DNA of 64,000 bases, from assembly GCF_916619195.1 (NCBI RefSeq), contig NZ_CAKAKL010000002.1, forward strand, positions 1,738,001 through 1,802,000, read 5' to 3'. Numbering within the stretch: the stretch's first letter is position 1; every line of letters starts with the position of its first letter. Position numbers and translations under genes: made by a program. This DNA is from Inquilinus sp. Marseille-Q2685 (GTDB lineage Bacteria > Pseudomonadota > Alphaproteobacteria > DSM-16000 > Inquilinaceae). Under the pieces are notes generated by a model, which was given only the letters and a program-made list of their open reading frames with translations, was not told where the DNA came from and searched no databases. Positions 56,656-64,000 of the stretch are shown here, in pieces.

Positions 56656-57303
56656 CTACCGCTGTTCGGCCGCGATCCGCAGGCCGAGCGCGATCAGCAG
56701 CGCGCCGGTGACGCCCTCGATGGCCCGGCGGATGCGCGGCCGGCGCAGCACGTCGCCGGCCTTGGCCACGGCGACGGCATAGGCGGCGAGCCAGGCGAAG
56801 GTCATCAGGCTGAACACCAGCCCGAGGGCGAGGAAGGCGGTGAAGGCCGGCTGGCCCGCCGGCACGAATTGCGGCAGCAGGCTGGCGAAGAACACCGCCA
56901 TCTTCGGGTTGCCGAGATCGCTGACCAGCCCCTGGCGGAACGCCGCGCCGCGGCCGAGGCGCCGGGCCGGCCTCGCGGCGGCGGCGGCGTCCTCCCCACC
57001 CTCGCCCGGCCGCCAGGCGGCCCGCAGCGCGTGCAGGCCGAGCCAGACAAGATAGGCGGCGCCGGCATATTTCATCGCCAGGAACAGCGGCTCGGACGCC
57101 ACCAGCAGGGCGACGATGCCGAGGCTGGTGGCGAAGGCCCAGACCGCCTGGCCGACCGAGACGCCCAGCGCCGTGAAGATCCCGCCGGCGCGGCCGCCGA
57201 GCAGGGCGTTGCGAACGGTGACTGCGGTGTCCGGCCCGGGCGTGACGATGACCAGCGCCGACACCCCGAGAAACGCCAGGATCGAACCCGCCAGCATCGC
57301 CAC
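56656..57303 (-). CDS. LysE/RhtB-family amino-acid exporter
   Basis: 215 residues and about six membrane helices. VIVTPGPDTAVTVRNALLGG near residue 20 is the LysE hallmark, with GVSVGQAVWAFATSLG and FRQGLVSDLGNPKMAVFFAS (the GxxxxxxNPK region) following. The exported substrate, an amino acid or derivative, is not readable. A second in-frame ATG at 57297 is an equally acceptable start. The gene is separated from the toxin-antitoxin pair by about 57 bp. Confidence 0.9.
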   Translation of the reverse strand: MAMLAGSILAFLGVSALVIVTPGPDTAVTVRNALLGGRAGGIFTALGVSVGQAVWAFATSLGIVALLVASEPLFLAMKYAGAAYLVWLGLHALRAAWRPGEGGEDAAAAARPARRLGRGAAFRQGLVSDLGNPKMAVFFASLLPQFVPAGQPAFTAFLALGLVFSLMTFAWLAAYAVAVAKAGDVLRRPRIRRAIEGVTGALLIALGLRIAAEQR

Positions 57304-57360
57304 CTCCCGTTCCGCTCGTTACTCTGGCGACGGTAGCGGCGCGGCCGGCGCAGAGTCGAG

Positions 57361-57675
57361 TCAGACGCTACGTTGGCCAGCGCCCAGCCGGCCAGTCACG
57401 CGCGCCATGATGACATGCAGGATGGTCACCGCCTCGCCGCCCGTCGGCGACGCACCGATGGCATAGGCGATGATGTAGGGCAGTCCCGTCACGATCTTCT
57501 CATAGGTCCCGACAATGCGCCCCCGACGGCCGGTCGGCATATGGGCGAGCCGCGAGGCAGCCGCATCCAGCCGATCCGCGACCGAGTCCGCGGCGAAAGG
57601 GTCGTCCTCGGAGATGTATCGGATGATGTCGAGATAGTCGCGCCGGGCGGCGTCGGACCAGACGACAGTCCTCAC
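57361..57675 (-). CDS. RelE/ParE-family toxin
   Basis: 104 residues with GTG start. VWSDAARRDYLDIIRYISED is the family N-terminal helix pair, DRLDAAASRLAHMPTGRRGR the centre, and GLPYIIAYAIGASPTGGEAV ending VTILHVIMARV the beta-sheet. The ParE-like ordering suggests DNA gyrase inhibition rather than mRNA cleavage, but the catalytic class cannot be fixed by eye. It overlaps the antitoxin stop by four bases (GTGA), the usual toxin-antitoxin coupling. Confidence 0.87.
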   Translation of the reverse strand: MRTVVWSDAARRDYLDIIRYISEDDPFAADSVADRLDAAASRLAHMPTGRRGRIVGTYEKIVTGLPYIIAYAIGASPTGGEAVTILHVIMARVTGRLGAGQRSV

Positions 57676-57947
57676 CCGCGGCCGGCCTTCTTCGCCGCCT
57701 TTGCAGCGCTGATGATGGTGCGGCCTTCGGCCATGACCTGCTCATGCGGCACGACCCGGCCCGCCTCCATATCAGCGAGGCCGCGCTGGATGCCCTCGAT
57801 GATCTCCAGCTCGCGGTCGACGAAGGCCGCGACGGCCTCCGCAGCCAGGAATGACCGGCTGCGGCGCGTGTCCCGCGCAATCCGGCCCAGCTTCTCCTTG
57901 ACCTCGGGGTCGAGCCGGATGGTCATGGTGGTGCTCTCGGCCATCAT
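57672..57947 (-). CDS. Ribbon-helix-helix antitoxin (ParD/CopG type)
   Basis: 91 residues. STTMTIRLDPEVKEKLGRIA is the RHH beta-strand and first helix, then DTRRSRSFLAAEAVAAFVDR as helix 2, which dimerises and binds DNA. The C-terminal part is the toxin-neutralising tail (LADMEAGRVVPHEQVMAEGR). It would bind and repress its own promoter just upstream. The start may be the first or the second Met (57947 or 57944). Confidence 0.87.
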   Translation of the reverse strand: MMAESTTMTIRLDPEVKEKLGRIARDTRRSRSFLAAEAVAAFVDRELEIIEGIQRGLADMEAGRVVPHEQVMAEGRTIISAAKAAKKAGRG

Positions 57948-57971
57948 CCGCTCCCGTGTGCGATTGTGTAC

Positions 57972-57977
57972 ATTCTA
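57972..57977 (-). promoter_or_regulatory. -10 box of the toxin-antitoxin operon
   Basis: TAGAAT on the minus strand, 25 bp before the antitoxin ATG, is a good -10 element. A -35 at 17 bp (TCGATG) is weak. TGTGC...GTACA half-sites around it (TGTGCTAGAATGTACACA, 57965-57982) form a partial inverted repeat suitable for the RHH antitoxin (inference). Confidence 0.45.
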
Positions 57978-58008
57978 GCACAGAAGCTGCGGCGCATCGA
58001 AGTCTACT

Positions 58009-59400
58009 TTACCGCCCGCCCGGCCGCACCCCGAAGCTGGCGAGGAACCCCAGCGTGCCGAGCAGCGCGGCGATGCCGAAGACCCAGGTGGCGGCGGGGA
58101 TGATCGCCTCCGGCGTCAGCGCCGCGGCCATGCCGGCCGCGTTGGCGATCAGCCCGGACACCGCGGCGCCGATGGCGTAGCCGCCGGACTGCAGCGTCGG
58201 CAGCAGGGCCGAGGCGGCGTCGCGCTCGCCCGGCCGCGCCGCCTCCATCACCGCCTGGCTGAGGAAGGCCCAGGAGATGCCGAAGCCGGCGCCGATCAAC
58301 ACCTGGCACAGCACCAGGAGCCGGGGCTGGCCCCCCGCCAGCGCCGCCATCACCCCGAGCAGGCCGAGCGCCAGCAGGAACGGCCCGAGCCGGATCAGCC
58401 GGCGCTGCGCCTCCGGCCGGACGATGCCGGCCACCAGCACGGCCGAGCCGCTCCAGGCCAGCGCCATCAGGGCGCTGACATAGCCGGCCATGGTCGGGCC
58501 GTAGCCCCAGAGATGCTGGATGGTGATGTTGAGATAGACCGTGGTCGCCGCCTGCGCCACCGGCATCAGCAGCACCACCCAGAGGCCGGCGCCGACGGTC
58601 GAGCCGAAGGTGAAGGCGTCGGAGGGGAACAGCCGGTCGCGGCCGCGCCGGTCGGCCAGCACCACCGCCGCCAGCACCAGCATCGCCGCGGCGACGCACA
58701 GCGCCGCCTGCCAGCCGTGCGGCACGATGCCGGCGACCGAGACCAGCATGATGCCGGCGGCGCAGCCGAACAGGCGCAGCAGCGGCACCGCACCGCCGCT
58801 GTTCCGCGCCTGCCCGGCCGGCACCACGATGCCGACCAGCAGGGCGAAGATCGCGATCAGCGGCACGTTGACCAGGAAGGCGGCGCGCCAGGACACCGTC
58901 TCGGTCAGCACGCCGGACAGGAGCGGCCCGCCGAAGGCGGCGGCGGCCCAGACGATCGCCTCGGCCCCGAACACCTTGGGGATCAGGCGCGACGGGAACA
59001 TCTCCGGGATCAGAGCGTAGCAGACCGCGGCGATCACCCCCTCCCCCGCGCCCTGGAACACGCGGCCGACCAGCACCATCGGCATCGATGTGGCGAAGCC
59101 GCAGACCAGCGTGCCGGCCAGGAAGGCCAGCGCCGCCAGCAGCAGCGCCGGGCGGGTGCCGAGCCGCTGCTTCAGCATCGCCGAGGCGGCGCCGCCGACG
59201 ATGGCGGCGACGAGGAACACGGTGAAGGCCCAGCTGATCAGCCCGACGCCGCCGAGCTCGACCACCGCGGTGGGCAGCGAGGTCGAGACCAGGAAGGCGT
59301 TGAGGGCGTAGAGCGCGACGCCCAGGCACAGGGTGGTGACGGCCGCGGCGTAGCGCCGGGTCAGCAGCTCGCCCCACCGGCCGTCGATCGTTTCCTCCAT
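58009..59400 (-). CDS. MFS drug/metabolite exporter
   Basis: 463 residues from ATG 59400, with about 12-14 membrane helices. ALNAFLVSTSLPTAVVELGG in helix 1, GRVFQGAGEGVIAAVCYALI in helix 4, and FGGPLLSGVLTETVSWRAAF (the exporter motif C-like GP-LLSG-L region ending in the WRxxF segment) point to the drug:H+ antiporter type. The frame is open a further 188 codons upstream, but that part encodes the antisense of other genes. No regulator is adjacent; operator-like repeats precede it. Confidence 0.85.
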   Translation of the reverse strand: MEETIDGRWGELLTRRYAAAVTTLCLGVALYALNAFLVSTSLPTAVVELGGVGLISWAFTVFLVAAIVGGAASAMLKQRLGTRPALLLAALAFLAGTLVCGFATSMPMVLVGRVFQGAGEGVIAAVCYALIPEMFPSRLIPKVFGAEAIVWAAAAFGGPLLSGVLTETVSWRAAFLVNVPLIAIFALLVGIVVPAGQARNSGGAVPLLRLFGCAAGIMLVSVAGIVPHGWQAALCVAAAMLVLAAVVLADRRGRDRLFPSDAFTFGSTVGAGLWVVLLMPVAQAATTVYLNITIQHLWGYGPTMAGYVSALMALAWSGSAVLVAGIVRPEAQRRLIRLGPFLLALGLLGVMAALAGGQPRLLVLCQVLIGAGFGISWAFLSQAVMEAARPGERDAASALLPTLQSGGYAIGAAVSGLIANAAGMAAALTPEAIIPAATWVFGIAALLGTLGFLASFGVRPGGR

Positions 59401-59416
59401 AGCCCCGCCTCTTTTT

Positions 59417-59464
59417 GCAAGTTGTTCCTTGCTATATCGGGCGGATAAAAAAAAGCAATTGCTT
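59417..59464. promoter_or_regulatory. Possible operator region before the MFS gene
   Basis: GCAAG-ttgttc-CTTGC at 59417-59432 is an inverted repeat with a 6-bp spacer. AAGCAATTGCTT at 59453-59464 is a perfect 12-bp palindrome next to an A-tract (AAAAAAAA on the plus strand). One or both may bind a repressor, or the palindrome plus T-tract (minus strand) may be a weak terminator. No regulator gene of an obvious family is adjacent. Confidence 0.3.
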
Positions 59465-59507
59465 TGGAAATGCAGCCGTCGTGCTCGGCGCGCGAAGCCC
59501 CGGCCTC

Positions 59508-59939
59508 TCAGTCCGCGAGCAGAGTCAGCACCGCGTCGCGCAGGGCGGACGCCGCCACCGGCTTGCGCAGCACGGCCTCGGCCGGCATGTGCTCGATCTG
59601 CCCGTCGGTATAGGCGGTCATGAAGCAGAAGGGGATCCGCCGCCGCCAGAGGATCTCGACCACCGGATAGACCCGCTGCCCGCGCCGCAGCCGCACGTCG
59701 AGCAGCGCCCCGTCGAGCTGCTGCGTCTCGGCCAGCGCGATTGCCGCCTCGAGCGTTCCAACAGGCCCGACCGGGTCCAGCCCCATGGCGTGGATCGACT
59801 GCGCCACGTCCTCGGCCAGCAGCAGCTCGTCCTCGACGACCAGGATCCGCTTCGGCGCGCCGTCGCGGGGAACCGGCCGGGACCAGCGGAAGACGGAGGC
59901 GGGAACGGACGGACCCAGGATGGATGCCCCAAGATGCAT
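59508..59939 (-). CDS. Stand-alone response-regulator receiver, paralogue 1
   Basis: 143 residues. RILVVEDELLLAEDVAQSIH is the acidic pocket, LDGALLDVRLRRGQRVYPVV carries the phosphoacceptor Asp, FMTAYTDG the conserved Thr and AEAVLRKPVAASALRDAVL the Lys. There is no output domain. Start ATG 59939 is chosen because GGGAG lies 9 bp before it; ATG 59948 is also in frame. It shares the unusual GQRVYPVVEIL block with the receiver at 60091, indicating tandem duplication. It is likely a phosphate sink or shuttle for the adjacent HWE kinase (inference). Confidence 0.82.
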   Translation of the reverse strand: MHLGASILGPSVPASVFRWSRPVPRDGAPKRILVVEDELLLAEDVAQSIHAMGLDPVGPVGTLEAAIALAETQQLDGALLDVRLRRGQRVYPVVEILWRRRIPFCFMTAYTDGQIEHMPAEAVLRKPVAASALRDAVLTLLAD

Positions 59940-60090
59940 CTGTGACATCTCCCAATATTGACATATGCTAATTTCAAAGCTCCCGAATATGATAGCGCCG
60001 AAATCAGCCCGCAGGAAGGAACCTGAGCCCGGTCCGACAGACCAGGGACAATATAGGACAGGATATTTCCAAATCCGGCACGACGCCGCG

Positions 60091-60483
60091 CTAGGACGCC
60101 CGGGCCCCGCTTTCCGCAGCCGATGAAGGGCGGACGAGCCGGGCGATGCACTGCTCCAGCTCCAGCTGATCGAAAGGCTTGCGCAGCAGCATCTCGCCGG
60201 CGCAATCCGCATCGATCTCGGTGTCGCGATACGCCGTCGTCAGCACCAGCGGGATGCCGCGGCGGCGCAGGATCCCGACGACCGGATACACCCGTTCGCC
60301 GTGCTGCAGATGGACATCGAGGATGGCGGCCGACAGACGCTCGGCCTCGGCCAGGCGCATGGCGGCCGGCAGGTCGCCGACCGGGCCGACAACCTCATGA
60401 CCCAGGTTCCGGACGGTTTCCTCCATCAGCAGCGCAACCAGGAACTCGTCCTCGACGATGAGGATCCGGGTGGGGGAGGACAT
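60091..60483 (-). CDS. Stand-alone response-regulator receiver, paralogue 2
   Basis: 130 residues. RILIVEDEFLVALLMEETVR, LSAAILDVHLQHGERVYPVV with the phosphoacceptor Asp, LVLTTAYRDTEIDADCAGEM and LLRKPFDQLELEQC supply the full receiver set. No DNA-binding domain. GAGG precedes ATG 60483 by 9 bp. It shares the GxRVYPVV..L.RR.IP..........TAY pattern with the 59508 product. It is divergent from the CheB/CheR/PAS/HWE kinase at 60633, as stand-alone receivers often are from their HWE partners. Confidence 0.85.
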   Translation of the reverse strand: MSSPTRILIVEDEFLVALLMEETVRNLGHEVVGPVGDLPAAMRLAEAERLSAAILDVHLQHGERVYPVVGILRRRGIPLVLTTAYRDTEIDADCAGEMLLRKPFDQLELEQCIARLVRPSSAAESGARAS

Positions 60484-60534
60484 CCGCGCACCTCGATTTG
60501 CAATTGACCTCAACTTGGCAACAGGTCGAAACGG

Positions 60535-60540
60535 TATAAT
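60535..60540 (+). promoter_or_regulatory. -10 box upstream of the CheB-CheR-HWE kinase gene
   Basis: TATAAT is a perfect -10 hexamer. The region 17 bp upstream (AACTTG) is a poor -35. Predicted start is near 60547, so the leader would be 86 nt to the GTG at 60633 or 26 nt to the in-frame ATG at 60573. It lies in the divergent region between receiver 2 and the kinase. Confidence 0.4.
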
Positions 60541-60632
60541 GTCGTCTTCTGCCGCATACTCGGCCGGGCGATATGAGAGCCCTGCATGGCCGGAATGGAC
60601 ATCCGGCCAACGCCCGAACGGAGATCGAAAGC

Positions 60633-64000
<3,368 letters not shown>

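Overview
This is a GC-rich chromosomal segment (about 70% G+C by eye) from an alphaproteobacterium. The GC-saturated codon use, the 'attgccgggtcaagcccggcaat' and 'cattgcgag...ctcgcaatg' intergenic palindromes, the sigma-54 nitrogen promoter, the HWE-kinase signalling and the many solute transporters suggest a metabolically versatile soil or rhizosphere member of the Rhodospirillales (Azospirillum/Inquilinus-like). That placement is inference. I see no rRNA, tRNA, CRISPR array, phage or intact insertion sequence. About 60 protein genes are called; the first (LysR regulator) and last (CheB/CheR/PAS/HWE kinase) run off the window.

Layout. 1-7.1 kb: a LysR regulator facing a quinone oxidoreductase, a SRAP DNA-protein-crosslink protein, exonuclease III, a VOC protein, a LigI-like amidohydrolase coupled to an aromatic-acid-type MFS transporter, maleylacetoacetate isomerase and a HAD phosphatase. 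7.1-9.9 kb: a one-carbon/methionine operon (ArsR-methyltransferase fusion, metF, a second methyltransferase) behind a clear palindromic operator. 10-18.2 kb: an envelope-stress module with somewhat lower GC (GFA protein; mipA, RND adaptor and RND pump facing a two-component system across paired direct-repeat operators). 18.2-23.1 kb: a ROK regulator and complete CUT2 sugar ABC transporter with a readable promoter and operator. 23.2-30.4 kb: DMT exporter, pentapeptide-repeat protein, GNAT, UvrD/PcrA helicase and small unknowns. 30.4-34.1 kb: a LysR-headed operon whose products look like peptidoglycan or glutamyl-peptide processing enzymes. 34.1-36.9 kb: ArfB, a DUF2167/site-2-protease pair, and cyanase behind a sigma-54 promoter. 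37.3-39.7 kb: peptide-type binding protein plus an esterase-like hydrolase. 39.9-46.7 kb: a carbon-storage cluster (polyphosphate glucokinase and GH15 glucoamylase, divergent from gnd-zwf-HAD phosphatase). 46.8-55.4 kb: M20 peptidase, metY, a BisC-type molybdoenzyme, YihY, an unknown Ala-rich protein and a second MTHFR-family gene. 55.7-59.4 kb: Bug receptor, LysE exporter, ParE/RHH toxin-antitoxin, MFS exporter. 59.5-64 kb: two paralogous stand-alone receivers facing the giant CheB-CheR-PAS-HWE kinase.

The least ordinary feature is a 266-bp nested inverted repeat present twice in opposite orientation (1297-1562 and 54157-54422; about 11 mismatches and no gaps by hand alignment). Each copy begins immediately after the TAG stop of one gene and fills the gap between convergent genes. 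Other convergent junctions of more than 100 bp (28.9, 37.1 and 46.7 kb) hold different GC-rich hairpin families, whereas three convergent pairs abut within 5 bp. This suggests repeats used as, or tolerated at, bidirectional transcription ends. Readable control sites include a sigma-54 promoter at cynS, operators at the LysR/qor, ArsR-MT/metF, mipA/two-component and ROK loci, and an AT-rich promoter patch before metY.
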